Assembly (NCBI GenBank): GCA_013176395.1
Contig: JABMLP010000001.1
Span: 1,674,001-1,738,000, forward strand
Reading direction: 5' to 3'
Length of the DNA stretch: 64,000 nt
Source of the DNA: Venturia oleaginea
Lineage: Eukaryota > Ascomycota > Dothideomycetes > Venturiales > Venturiaceae
Shown one piece after another: positions 41,652 to 51,648 of this stretch. Made by a program: the position numbers and the translations under genes. Each line of letters begins with the position of its first letter. The stretch's first letter is position 1. Under the pieces are notes generated by a model. That model was given only the letters and a program-made list of their open reading frames with translations. It was not told the origin of the DNA and did no database searches.

Positions 41652-41884
41652 GCTTAAAAGCCTCTAGAGCGGTCCTATCGAAGTCCTTGAATATATTACC
41701 TTCGCGTAGATCAGAATTGCGGGCGTTACTTAGTCAGTCCAAATACTTGAAGAATATCCACGTGGATGCACAAACCACAATGCTGTAGCAACTCGTTCCA
41801 GAGAGTAGATAATATAGAGGTGGCTCAGTGCAGAGAAGAGCCTTGCAGCGGGGCCTGCGAAGAAATCTGCAGGGATAAGTTAAG

Positions 41885-41994
41885 TGTCACGGTACGACCG
41901 CGGACAAGTCCTTCCCGCCGTTGGGGTGGCCCCACGGCACGTGATCAAGGCAGAACCGGAGTTCTGCCGAGGAAAGGTTTTAAAGCCTACGTGG
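41885..41994 (-). repeat. Right half of the split solo LTR (inverted)
   Basis: Read on the minus strand, it runs from CCACGTAGGCTTTA to ...CCGTGACA, then CTTAA (41880-41884 reversed). It complements the half at 30297-30455. See the inversion finding. Confidence 0.7.
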
Positions 41995-43596
41995 GAAAAA
42001 ACACCACACACAGCGAGAACTTAATTTTTGGAATTTACAGAATTATCATCTAAAGATCATCAAAACACCTCTGCCAGTGGCCGCTCCGGCCTCTAGAGGC
42101 CATCGCGCGTCCCTCAGCGTCGATGAGATACCTCTAGAGTCGCCGTCGCGGCCACGGCATAGCAAGCACACGAATACATGAGCAAGCTACACGAACGATG
42201 CGTCCACCAAAGACAACAGCAACCATCTAGTCACTATCTCCCGGCTAGTCCATCACCCCAGATGACACTGCAACGCTACGAGTCGACGAGTCACCGCTAG
42301 AACGGCAATACCTTCAACACAACTCAAACACCAGACGCCCGGTGTGCAACAATCGGCACCACACACCACTGCAACGACTAGACAACCTCTCCCAACGTCT
42401 TGGCAAACCGTCCTGCTACAAGCTGTTGCCCAGAGCCTTGAGCCTCTCCCCAAACTGTTGCCTCCCAGTTATGGCATTGGCAAGAGTAGGTGCGCGACAC
42501 AGTAAGTAGTAAGGACGCATAGAAGGAGCCTATTGGCGGCAAATCCCCTCCCTGTAAGCTAGCAGACGTAGCCTTGAGCCTCTCCCCAGACTGTTGCGTC
42601 CCAGTTATGGCAGTGGCAAGAGTAGGTGCGCGATATAGCAAGCAGGGAGAGCGACTAGCAGCAGATAGGCTCCGACTATAAGACGACAGGTCTACAACAC
42701 AATTGGTGCGACACGATACGGCAGCTGCTAGAGAACCTCATCTACTATCGTCTCCGCAAACCGTCCTGCTGCAAGCTGATGTCCAGAGCCTTGAGCCTCT
42801 CCCCAAACTGTTGCGTCCCAGTTATGGCATTGGCAAGAGTAGGTGCGCAACACAGTAAGCAGTAAGGACGTATAGAAGGAGCTTATTGGCGGCAAATCCC
42901 CTCCCTACAAGCCAGCAGACGTAGCCTTGAGCCTCTCCCCAGACTGTTGCGTCCCAGTTATGGCATTGGCAAGAGTAGGAGCGCGATATAGCAAGTAGGG
43001 AGAGCGACTAGCAGCAGGTAGGCTCCGACTATAAGACGGCAGGTCTATAGCACGATCGGCGCCATACAATACGGCAGCTACCAGACAGCCTCGTCCACGG
43101 GCATACCCGGAGTATCACACCCAAGCAGCGAAATCACGACTACGATGGTTACTATTGTCTCCAGCATCACACAACCAAATACACCGCCGCATAGGAATCT
43201 GGTGCAAGGCAACTTTCACAAGCAGAAACATACTTAGGGAACCCATTGGCCTTGAGGGATAAGGCGAAACAGATAGACAAAGCTGAGCATTAGAGGGAGA
43301 CTGTAGGTAGAAGGATAGCGAAACACGAGGCATTGCCTCTTGAGTCTACATAGCACAGATATACTAGCAGAATAACCAGTATCTACAAGAGCCAGCGGGC
43401 ATTTGGAGATACTGGTTAAGGGAAAAGAGGGAGGACGAAGGGGACAGCTGGTCTTGTTTCAGTGAACGGGGCGAAGTGGGGCGCGGTGGATTATATAATC
43501 TATCACGTGTCGGCTGTCTGATGAAGTCCTCCTAACCGGACATAGCTGCCTGATTAAGCGGCTGCAACCGAGTAGGATAAAATCAATCAATCAATC
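41995..43596 (+). mobile_element. LINE-like non-LTR repeat, copy B
   Basis: Reverse copy of 30456-32060, in sense orientation on the plus strand, ending in (AATC)n just before ATTCATGGCCTTAGT (43597-43611). That 15-mer is the reverse complement of the right flank of copy A (32061-32075). It has the same internal 352 bp tandem duplication. A 72-residue minus-strand frame at 43333-43115 is identical to one in copy A, but it is antisense to the inferred element and is not annotated as a gene. Confidence 0.65.
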
Positions 43597-43611
43597 ATTC
43601 ATGGCCTTAGT

Positions 43612-43991
43612 GGATTCTTGCCTGCTCAGAGAATCTCAAGGACCGTCATCTGCTTCTATCCTTACTTTCTCCAACGATTCGGTCGGGCTTCTACACCGCT
43701 GTGTGGCTCCTATTGTTACGTTGCGAGTTAAACTCGCCACCATGATGCAGGCGCTGGGCTTGCATAGCCATCGTTGCCGTTCTGGATATATTTCAAGGGA
43801 CTATCATCACAATGAAGAACCAAAAACCAAACACAATACCGACCATCATCTCCCCCCGAACCACCTATAACTCAAGCTTCATTCGAACCATATCTCTTCA
43901 CCCATCTCCACCTCCATCCGGATCTTACCTCAGCTTCAAATTCCTTGAATCTCGCCTTTATAGCTTTTGTCAACCCAACAACCCCACCAAA
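43612..43991. other. Intergenic, no gene recognised
   Basis: Host DNA right of LINE-like copy B and upstream of a zinc-ribbon pseudogene. Nothing recognised. Confidence 0.4.
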
Positions 43992-44148
43992 ATGTATCAA
44001 ATCGATCTTGAGCAAGAGTTTAGCAACGGAACAACCCTTATGTCCTGTTGCAACCGGAGCGGGGCCTATGGTAGCAGACCATACTCCCGCATGTCTCGAA
44101 TGTGGCCATGAGACCTGTGGGATTTGCACCATCGAAGAAGTCAAATAA
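43992..44148 (+). pseudogene. Small zinc-ribbon protein gene, frameshifted
   Basis: ATG 43992 (context ccaaaATG) opens MYQIDLEQEFSNGTTLMSCCN, then the frame jumps at about 44055. In the next frame the rest of the zinc ribbon is perfect: GAGPMVADHTPACLECGHETCGICTIEEVK, then stop. Compared with its relatives at 34629-35032 and 45806-46024, two bases are missing where the third Cys-Gly codons should be. The simplest reading is a 2 bp deletion in an otherwise recent gene. A sequencing error cannot be excluded. Confidence 0.6.
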
Positions 44149-45805
44149 TACGTGGCTACCATCTTATCGGCACTATCTCAGTACTCGACTTTTGAACAAC
44201 ACTCCCAACACGCTTTAGGCCCCACAATTCCAATGGCTACCAGAATTTGACACACACATCCCAGCAGCCGCCACAAATCACATCCAGTTACGACGATACA
44301 CCTCACTCATGTCTCTTCCACCGGCAGACGCTATGCAGCTTTTTTTCCGGCGTCTGATTGCAGCATTTACCGAAGCGATTACCTTATACTCCACGGCACA
44401 TCGCCTAGTTTATAACTGGGTTTCATAGCGTCAAAGTATTTAAAATTTGGCTCTTTGGATTGTTGGATTTCGGAGTGGAACGTTGCGACTTTGCTGTTTT
44501 GTTTAGGAGCTTCTCGCGCCCCTTTCGTAGTATCACTTAGAAAATGTTCTAGAGCATTATTTGATTCTATTTTTCTATTCTGATTTTGCCTTGCTTTTGT
44601 CTTGCTTTTATTCGGTTTCGAGATCGCTGAATCTGAGATTAATTGCGCCAGAGTTTTGGCGGCTGTATTACCACAGCATGTGATCAGGCTGAGGCCGCCT
44701 CGATATGCCGAAGTAGCAAAAAGGCTCTCTCGGCTTCCAATTGACAACAGTAGATCCGAGCCACTCCCTTGATTTACGAAAGGTCACAGTTACCGAGGAA
44801 CTCAACGTGACTTTTATGGTATGCGTGTATTCGTTTGCACAGCCTCTCCAACCCAAGTCAGCCTTGTTCTTGTTCCAAAATCCGCCGGAAGGCGGCCTCA
44901 CGCACTGACCGACTAGGGAGCTGCGCCCGCGAGGCGTATCATTGGTGGCTCAAGCAAATCCCGATAGATGGTCGTCCTGGTCTTTGGACCACTTTCGGCG
45001 CCTTTGCAAACGTACATCACACAAGTACACTGAAACGGGATATGGCCCCGGGAATAGAATACATGTTTGGGATTCAGGTACGGTTCTGCACCATAACCTT
45101 CCACCTTTGAGTCCATCCATACAAAACTCATGCATATGTTGTAGAAGCTCCTGCCATGCCTCTTCACCGCTGGCAGTCTATCAAGGATCGACCGCCCTTC
45201 TTCTCGCCGCTAAAGCCGCTGAAACGCAGTGCCACACAAGTCTTTCTCAGAGGCCTCTCTTACACCCGTCCTTCTGCCTTATAAGTCAGAGCACGAGACA
45301 CTCGTCCTTAATTAGTTAAGGGGGGGCCGCTCCTCTATTGCCACTACAACTCCAGGCACTAACCTCAACGGCTATTCTGATTGGAGTGCTTCATTCTTGG
45401 GCTCCAACTCTACAGTTTCAAACACCCTTTGATTCTCTCCCAAACGATGAGGCTTTCACCACTTCGTGGCGGAAGCTTCGTATGAATGTGGAAGGGCGGA
45501 CGAAGCGTAGGACTCAAATTGCTGAGCCATGGCTGAGTGATCTCCTTGGTCGTAGTCGTGGTAGATGATAAAGGGAGTGAGTCCCGCAGACATTTTGAAG
45601 GACATCAGCACGGCATCTTCCATACTCACGGATACACCAAGACCAAGACAACTCCTTCTCAATCAACCGTCTTCTTTCACCGACTCTTGCAGCACCTATC
45701 TTGGATCCCGTCACGTTCATACCGCTTTCAAGATCTCTCCTGAAGATACCATACATAATATCTTCCGCCTTTTCGCCTAGTCTCTCTTCCACACAGGATT
45801 CCACG
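44149..45805. other. Intergenic, no gene recognised
   Basis: About 1.65 kb with no supported gene. A short plus-strand frame from ATG 45155 (MPLHRWQSIKDRPPFF) is the most gene-like item but has no recognisable domain and overlaps others. Confidence 0.35.
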
Positions 45806-46024
45806 ATGAATACCTTCTCTGATATCCATTCACAACAATACGAGATTCAGGATCTGGAATTTAACCCACACGCTATCCATGAACACGGACCTGTGGACGG
45901 AGATCCCATCATCACATGTCACGATTGTGGTAATGGGCCTTTCATGGGAGACATCGCACCTGCTTGTGTCAATTGCGGACATGAATGGCAAGACTGCAAT
46001 TACTGCGAGATACGAGAGACTTGA
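45806..46024 (+). CDS. Small zinc-ribbon protein
   Basis: A 72-residue protein from ATG 45806 (MNTFSDIHSQQYEIQDLEF). The C-terminal half is a zinc ribbon, TCHDCGNGPFMGDIAPACVNCGHEWQDCNYC, with four Cys pairs spaced as in the paralogues at 34629-35032 and 43992-44148. The N-terminus is acidic and His-rich and differs from the paralogues. No secretion signal in this reading; starting at an upstream in-frame ATG (45701) would add 35 residues that look non-coding. Role unknown. Confidence 0.6.
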   Translation: MNTFSDIHSQQYEIQDLEFNPHAIHEHGPVDGDPIITCHDCGNGPFMGDIAPACVNCGHEWQDCNYCEIRET

Positions 46025-47565
46025 AGGTTGTGTGTTGGCTCTATGGTAAGTGACCTACCGACTTCTTAGTCGTAAACGCTGATTTTCGTGATAGAGCAAT
46101 CTTCTCACAACCAGCATTCATGGTAGCATTTTGGTCCTTTTTCGTCGGCGTCAATGCTTTACATGTTCCTACACTTTTGGCTCACGCTCTCAACTCTGGT
46201 TTGGTGTTTGTTATCATTATTTGGGACTGGGATTGGGACTGGGATTTGGCCTATGATCTTTGATCTGGTTCGATTTGCTTTGTTAGCTCTGATCTGTGTT
46301 TGGGTTAGATTTCCTAGACCTCTTGCTTTGGTTTCTTGTAACGGTACCTGTCAACGGCATTTTATGAGATCAGTTTGCGTATCTTAGTCCCTCCTCCCAT
46401 CTCACTTCTCGACTCGCGTCGCGTCGTGTCATCGCTCCTCTGCTCGAGGTTCTGCTTGAAAACCTGGCGCTGAGGTATCCAATGCTCACTTAGCTTGGTG
46501 GCGCTTGAATGATGCCTCGGAATCATTACTTGAGGAGGCGTCTTACCACCCTGTCGATACTATATAATTCCCGAGGGCTACCAGTCCACTTGACGTTGTC
46601 TTTAGGTTCTTCCACAATTCCCAATCCTGGATGCATGTCAAGCCTCAGCCTTGCTCGAACCCTCTCAACCTCGCGTCCTCGTGGATTAGCTTACCAGGCT
46701 GTTGGATGTGTCTCAGGCATATGTCTGCAACTATCAGCAAGTTGGCCTGCAGCTACATCCTTGCCCGTCCCCTCTCACACTAGAGCCCTGGTCCATTCAA
46801 ATCGCACGCACGTGGAGAAGCCTTCCATTTCGGCTCGATGAGGCGCTCTAACGACGTTTATTGGGCCAATATTCGCTGTCCTTTATTTCGCACTGGTCAT
46901 TTTCGTTTCAGTCACTGCTTTTCATCGCTTGATCATCATCTTTGAAGACCAAGTAGCAAAATCTTGCTTGCCGCCGTTTTTCGCACCAGCATCTGTCGCG
47001 CCAACGCGTTCTCTGCTAAATTATCCACGAACATGGCCCGCCATCAACGCGAGCACTCCGATGATGCTTATCATTGATGCTGCTGGCAAGGCTATTATTA
47101 TAATACATTTTCTTACGTCGATACGCGCATAATCGTCAAGCGTGTCGGTGCAGGGTCATGTCTTGTAACAACAGCCTTGCTGGCGATTCCAGGTCCTAGG
47201 TCAACATCATTCCTCGTTCAAATTTTCTCCACCACATCATGCGATTGTGTTGACTTCAATTGCTCACAAAGTAGTGTCTAGACAGTTTTTTAGCAAATGT
47301 CTTTGTTATCGGAACTGTATATCATTGTTTTCTTCATCTCTCCGTAGAAGAGCACTCGTAGACAATGCCTTTGTGTATACAAATTCAGATAAGTAGATAG
47401 CTCTCCCTGGCACCTCTTTGAGCTGCTCTTGAAGAAATTTCAGAACTCATCTTGCAACCCGACCCGTCCCGTCGAAATGTGCAAATCCTTGGCCAGCACG
47501 AATTTTTTAATGGCCTTCGCCAACGTGCAGGAAAAGCTGAGCAGACACACCGCCGTGCGAAATAT
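46025..47565. other. Intergenic, no gene recognised
   Basis: About 1.5 kb without a supported gene. A (gggattgggact)-type short repeat lies near 46225-46250. It may include 5' exons of the following hypothetical gene. Confidence 0.35.
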
Positions 47566-48057
47566 ATGTACCGAAGTTGTGCTGGAGAGTACTTCCAGAC
47601 GACGAGCATATGTCGGAAGTTGGCTTACGACGGAATAAACAGTCTTCCACATCAACTTTTCATCGCACCAAGAACCGTCAAGCTTGACACTTGGCTTCTA
47701 GATTTTGAGAGAGTGGATGCGTTGATACAGGATGGATTTCGTCTCTTCTCTGCCTTTCCTTTTGCTGTCGACAGGGTCACCTCTCCCCTCGATAAAGCCG
47801 AAAAGGGTCTGAATCGCATCCACAATAAGCTTAATATCCTTGCAGAGGCAATACATGAGCAAATTCAAGTTACAGCGTCAGAACCGCCTGACACGGAAGT
47901 ATGGGATCCTAGTCATGATGAGCTCCAGAGAGAAGAAAAGGAGGCTGTTGCAGCCTGGATCATGACCTTGCCGGGAACGCAGAGGCAGCTTGATCTGGGT
48001 ATGACCGTGGAGGAGACCTTGAAAGAACAATTTTTAGAGTGGTCCCAATGGCGTTGA
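47566..48057 (+). CDS. Hypothetical protein, 5' end uncertain
   Basis: The open frame extends back to about 47452 without an ATG; the first in-frame ATG is 47566, giving 163 residues. The downstream part is convincingly coding: KLDTWLLDFERVDALIQDGFRLFSAFPF, an amphipathic segment DKAEKGLNRIHNKLNILAEAIHEQI, and an acidic region EVWDPSHDELQREEKEAVAAWIM. No known domain, signal peptide or membrane segment is visible. The missing ATG suggests an upstream exon or a truncated gene. It ends 325 bp before the pogo derivative at 48382. Confidence 0.4.
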   Translation: MYRSCAGEYFQTTSICRKLAYDGINSLPHQLFIAPRTVKLDTWLLDFERVDALIQDGFRLFSAFPFAVDRVTSPLDKAEKGLNRIHNKLNILAEAIHEQIQVTASEPPDTEVWDPSHDELQREEKEAVAAWIMTLPGTQRQLDLGMTVEETLKEQFLEWSQWR

Positions 48058-48381
48058 AGATAAGGGATTGTCTGTAGATGGCGAGGAAGGCGAGGGCGTT
48101 GAATCCTTTGCGTATGTATTCTTCCGAAAGCTCCTTTCTCAGAACGCGATCGATATCGATGGACTGGACGATTCGTGATGTGGGAGAATTTATGGGATGC
48201 GTTTACATACGCAACGAATCGGCGAGTCCGGTAACTTGTATGTGAAAACAACGATGGCTTATGGACTCTTGGTTGAGGCTTTTGAGGACGAGACCCCGAG
48301 AGATGCCTTAGATTTAGAGGGTAACCCCCTAAGCTTTGTCGCGTTAGGCCTTTTCCTTAGTAATCAGCCGCGAATCACATA

Positions 48382-49489
48382 ACGTGTTTCATCACTCACT
48401 TGGCCACCCCAACCACTAAATCTCAAGTCATCGTGCGATAAACCTCCCACCAATACAGCTTTTATTAAAATAATTCTAACAATACATTCTTTACGTATTT
48501 GAGCATCGATCAATCTTATGATCTTGAATACCGCAGCCACTACATGTTGGTAATGCTCGCTGTCGTACGACGACTTCCTGATCTTGAACACTATCTCCAG
48601 AGCTATTTTCGCATCCCTCGACCAAGAACTGACCCTGTTGAGCTTGTAAAACGCCTCCATATGCAATATATCGTCTACGATACTGTTGCTTCTGTTTTCG
48701 TCGTTGGTTCTCTGTACGAAGCTTCCTATTCTCTTCTGCAAGTATTACTGCTGAATTCATTGCGACTTGACATCTTTTGATGAGTTGACCAATTGCTTGA
48801 CTACTTGGGCTCTGAGATTGGCGATGAAGAAGATTTCGGACGAGCTGAGCCTGCTGCTCAAGCTGAGCTATCGTACGAGGAGTTTCTGACGTCCACTGTG
48901 GCGCTACTCCATGGGGTGTACCTGGTGGTGAGGGCGTCTCTTCAACACGCTGAAACCACGCGTTGATTGTCGCTGGATCTTCGCATTTTGCACGCTGTGA
49001 ATGTAACTTACGATTCCACTTCGTACAAAGCTCCGGCTGAGCGTTGATGAAGCGGGATACCCAGTTCTTCCCGACTAATGACGGTGGAGGATTCGTACCG
49101 CGTTTTTCGAGTAAAGCGTTTGCCATTCGTCGTACGTCGATAATTTGGGGCGGAAATCCTCGTCGATCAAGGTCTAGGATCCACTGAACCAGAGCCTGCT
49201 CTTCATGTATTTGTAACTTTCTCTTTTGGTGGTTAGATTCGCTTCGTGGTTTACCACCTTGAAGACGAGACTGAAGTGTAGATCGAGGAATATCGTACGA
49301 CGCTGAGATTTGACGTTGACTTAAATTTGGATTCTTTTGAAAGCTCTGCTTCGCAAGAAGTAATCTAGCCTCTTTGCAAGCCGATCCGGGGGTTGGTGTT
49401 GACATTATCGCGATAATTGTACGAAGGGATTAGACTTTTTGGTTGGGTGGCCAAGTGAGTGGGGTGGCCAAGTGAATGGCGAAGCACGT
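48382..49489 (-). mobile_element. Compact pogo derivative with intact frame but no catalytic core
   Basis: An 1,108 bp element flanked by TA on both sides (48380-48381 and 49490-49491). Both ends start ACGTG and carry inverted repeats built from ataacgtg(t/c)ttc and tcacttggccacccc. The right end has two direct copies of the ggccaagtga block, the left one. It carries a single open gene on the minus strand. Confidence 0.85.
48491..49405 (-). CDS. pogo transposase-derived protein lacking the DDE domain
   Basis: An uninterrupted 304-residue frame from ATG 49405. Residues about 13-52 form a Psq-type helix-turn-helix (LSQRQISASYDIPRSTLQSRLQG), and about 65-128 a CENP-B-like DNA-binding region (QALVQWILDLDRRGFPPQI ... 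GKNWVSRFINAQPEL). At about residue 157 (AWFQRVEETPSPPGT) it jumps directly to the C-terminal tail of this transposase family (TPRTIAQLEQQAQLVRNLL), a basic coiled coil (about 190-250) and a CCHC knuckle, CSGCGIQDHKIDRC. The whole catalytic region, including the NFDE and LDGHGSH motifs seen in the other pogo copies, is absent, and the deletion keeps frame. The product should bind element ends but not cut DNA; it could repress relatives or be mobilised by them. That role is inference. Confidence 0.8.
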   Translation of the reverse strand: MSTPTPGSACKEARLLLAKQSFQKNPNLSQRQISASYDIPRSTLQSRLQGGKPRSESNHQKRKLQIHEEQALVQWILDLDRRGFPPQIIDVRRMANALLEKRGTNPPPSLVGKNWVSRFINAQPELCTKWNRKLHSQRAKCEDPATINAWFQRVEETPSPPGTPHGVAPQWTSETPRTIAQLEQQAQLVRNLLHRQSQSPSSQAIGQLIKRCQVAMNSAVILAEENRKLRTENQRRKQKQQYRRRYIAYGGVLQAQQGQFLVEGCENSSGDSVQDQEVVVRQRALPTCSGCGIQDHKIDRCSNT

Positions 49490-49491
49490 TA

Positions 49492-50544
49492 TCGCTCTCG
49501 CTCTCCTCCAACACTTCTTTCCTTCTCGCAACACATTCCTCAACAATTTCCAATGGGATACGATCGCTTCAATCTGGCAAGCATGAGCCCATTGACACGT
49601 AGATGCTCCCCGCTATTCTATCAGCTCTTCAAGCCTCGTAATGCTAGCGAAGCTCCTCGGTACTACTGCCATTGTAGATGCTTCCCATAGACCATTTCGC
49701 GATCACCCCCCACCTCCATGCTTGAACAAAGGTTCACAGAGCAAAGACCAAGGCTTCAAGCTCAGGGGAGATTCCGAGAAACATATTATTGTAGGCTTCT
49801 GCTGTTCCCTCCAATCCTCCAATCATAATGACATCTTTCTTTCTACCTCGACTTCTCTCTTTGCAAACTGACTGTCATCAATGGCGTACGTGGAGGTGCA
49901 ATCGCTATCGTTCCGCACAGTCAATTGCCGAACGAATCAGATCTGGGTAATTTTATTAAATGAACTTCAAAATCAATCACGACCAGAATCTCGATTATCT
50001 ACGACGATCCACTTCATTTGCCCGATAACCCAGATTGGATAACCCAGATTGGAGTGGAAAGTGAAACTACCGTAAGCTGTAAGCGAAACTAGGGTAGCTT
50101 CGACAATTTCTGTTAGTATTCTCGGCGGATCTAATCTGCCTCCAGATCTATCGTACAAAATCTGACCGTGTACCCCTCCTGACCCTGTCTGCATCTTTGC
50201 ACGGAGTCTAGGGTGGCAGCAAACACTACAGCAGCCGTACCTTCCCGTCACTCCATTGGATCCTAAAAATATTCCACAGCATTCTCCCGCGGTTCTCAAC
50301 GTTTTCCAGGCACAGCTACGACCGAGGTCGTTGGAGGCTTGGAAGTTGGAATACCATGGCACGATAGATGGACGGTACTACCTAATATGTAATCAACCGC
50401 CCTTTCACGATCCGATTGAATAGCCAGTATCATTCTTACCATTAATAAGTTACGATTCAATTAGGTACATGTTCTTCTCGCCTGCTGCACCTCTAACCTA
50501 TTGCCAGATCCTGTTTACCACACTCGTTTTTTTAATTCACCAAA
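49492..50544. other. Intergenic, no gene recognised
   Basis: No supported gene. A short direct repeat (ataacccagattgg, twice at about 50025-50053) is present. The right part should hold the promoter of the HsbA-like gene. Confidence 0.4.
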
Positions 50545-51099
50545 ATGAAGCTCACAATCCTTCCGTTGGTCTGCGTATTGAGCATCGCCATCTCAGCGCC
50601 CGTCAATCAAGCCAAACGAGACACTCAAGCCGTCGACCTCGCAATACAACATGTCACCGCCGCCCTAACCCGTCTCGACGCCGCCTTCAACAGCATCAAC
50701 ACCAGCACCAGCAACAAGCAAGATCAAGTGAAAACGATCAACGAAATCCTCAACATCGACAATTTCCTGCAAAGCGAACTGAGAACAGAGACCGGCGTCG
50801 TCGCACGCGGTGGCAACATTGGCCCCGTTGAAGCCCTCACACTCGTCACACCTGTCAATAAAATCACTACTCTCACTAACCAGGTTACGGATGGATGGCA
50901 AGGACCGGCTAAAAAGCTGTTCAAAGCTGCTGGTAAGAGAGATGCTGTTTGGAAGGAGTTGACGGCTACGAAGAGGGCCAGTCTTGAGTTTGCGGATGCG
51001 CTTACTACGAAGTTGCCATACGCGTACCAATATATTGGAACGGCGAACAAGGCCGCTGCGTCAAAAGCGATCCAGAACGCTATTGATGACTACTCTTGA
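50545..51099 (+). CDS. HsbA-like secreted hydrophobic surface-binding protein
   Basis: A 184-residue single-exon protein from ATG 50545 (context caaaATGaag). Residues 1-18 (MKLTILPLVCVLSIAISA) form a signal peptide. The mature protein is all-helical and Ala/Thr/Leu-rich, with the pattern of the HsbA family: VDLAIQHVTAALTRLDAAFNSIN near the N-terminus, a central NEILNIDNFLQSELR, and a C-terminal KRASLEFADALTTKLP. HsbA-type proteins are secreted by filamentous fungi onto hydrophobic surfaces and can recruit hydrolases; some are annotated as cell wall galactomannoproteins. Length is within the family range. The gene looks intact, with good GC-rich coding composition. Neighbours give no functional clue. 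Confidence 0.75.
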   Translation: MKLTILPLVCVLSIAISAPVNQAKRDTQAVDLAIQHVTAALTRLDAAFNSINTSTSNKQDQVKTINEILNIDNFLQSELRTETGVVARGGNIGPVEALTLVTPVNKITTLTNQVTDGWQGPAKKLFKAAGKRDAVWKELTATKRASLEFADALTTKLPYAYQYIGTANKAAASKAIQNAIDDYS

Positions 51100-51648
51100 A
51101 CGGGTGGAGACTTCGATGGGATGGGGGAAATTAAGATGGTATTCTATCACAGATTTTAGCCTATAGATTCTTTAATGGTTGTGTTAATAATTTCAAGTCT
51201 CCCGAAGTCAAGTGCCTCTTACTTGCCATAATTCTCTTCTCCGCATCATGATCTTCTCGCTCTTCGTATTTTTTCTCGTTTCGAAGAATCAGACTTTGAA
51301 TCGATTGGCGGATCATCCTGAGATAGGTCGATCTTTGTTTTAACCTGCTGCTTCCTAAGATTCAAGCTCTCTATATTTCCAAAAACAACTTACACCCTTA
51401 ATTTTCTTTTCGGTTCGTCAAATGTTCGCCCTAGTTTCAGGCACGCAGGTATACCTATTATTACAAGGATCCCAAACATATTTACGAAGCACTCAACACG
51501 CGTTATTCCACACCTGTCATCTCGACAAAAGGGAAGCGAGCGGTAAATGGTGGATCATCATCTATCAAGATTTTAGCATGCTGTAGCGCTGTCAGAGGGC
51601 GGGCAAAACAGCACAGCCTGAGCCATAGATGCTGTAACATTTGAATAT
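51100..51648. other. Intergenic between convergent genes
   Basis: Holds the 3' ends of the HsbA-like and nitroreductase genes. Nothing else recognised. Confidence 0.4.

Larger units (their letters stand above)
40592..41781. repeat. Nested MITE-like inverted repeats
   Basis: An outer pair, attgtagtttgggcatcaac (from 40592) against its reverse near 41753-41781, matches at about 26 of 29 positions. An inner related pair lies at about 40714-40742 and 41424-41453. Adjacent tails also repeat (tcttacccctcaagt and tcttaccccttaagt; gggcgttact(c/t)agtcagtc). The geometry suggests one terminal-inverted-repeat element inserted in a relative. No transposase is encoded. Target duplications were not clear. 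Confidence 0.6.

Noticed and set aside
43992..44160. An intron to explain the zinc-ribbon frameshift
   Set aside because: No GT-AG pair of realistic length fits between the two frames; a 2 bp deletion is simpler.
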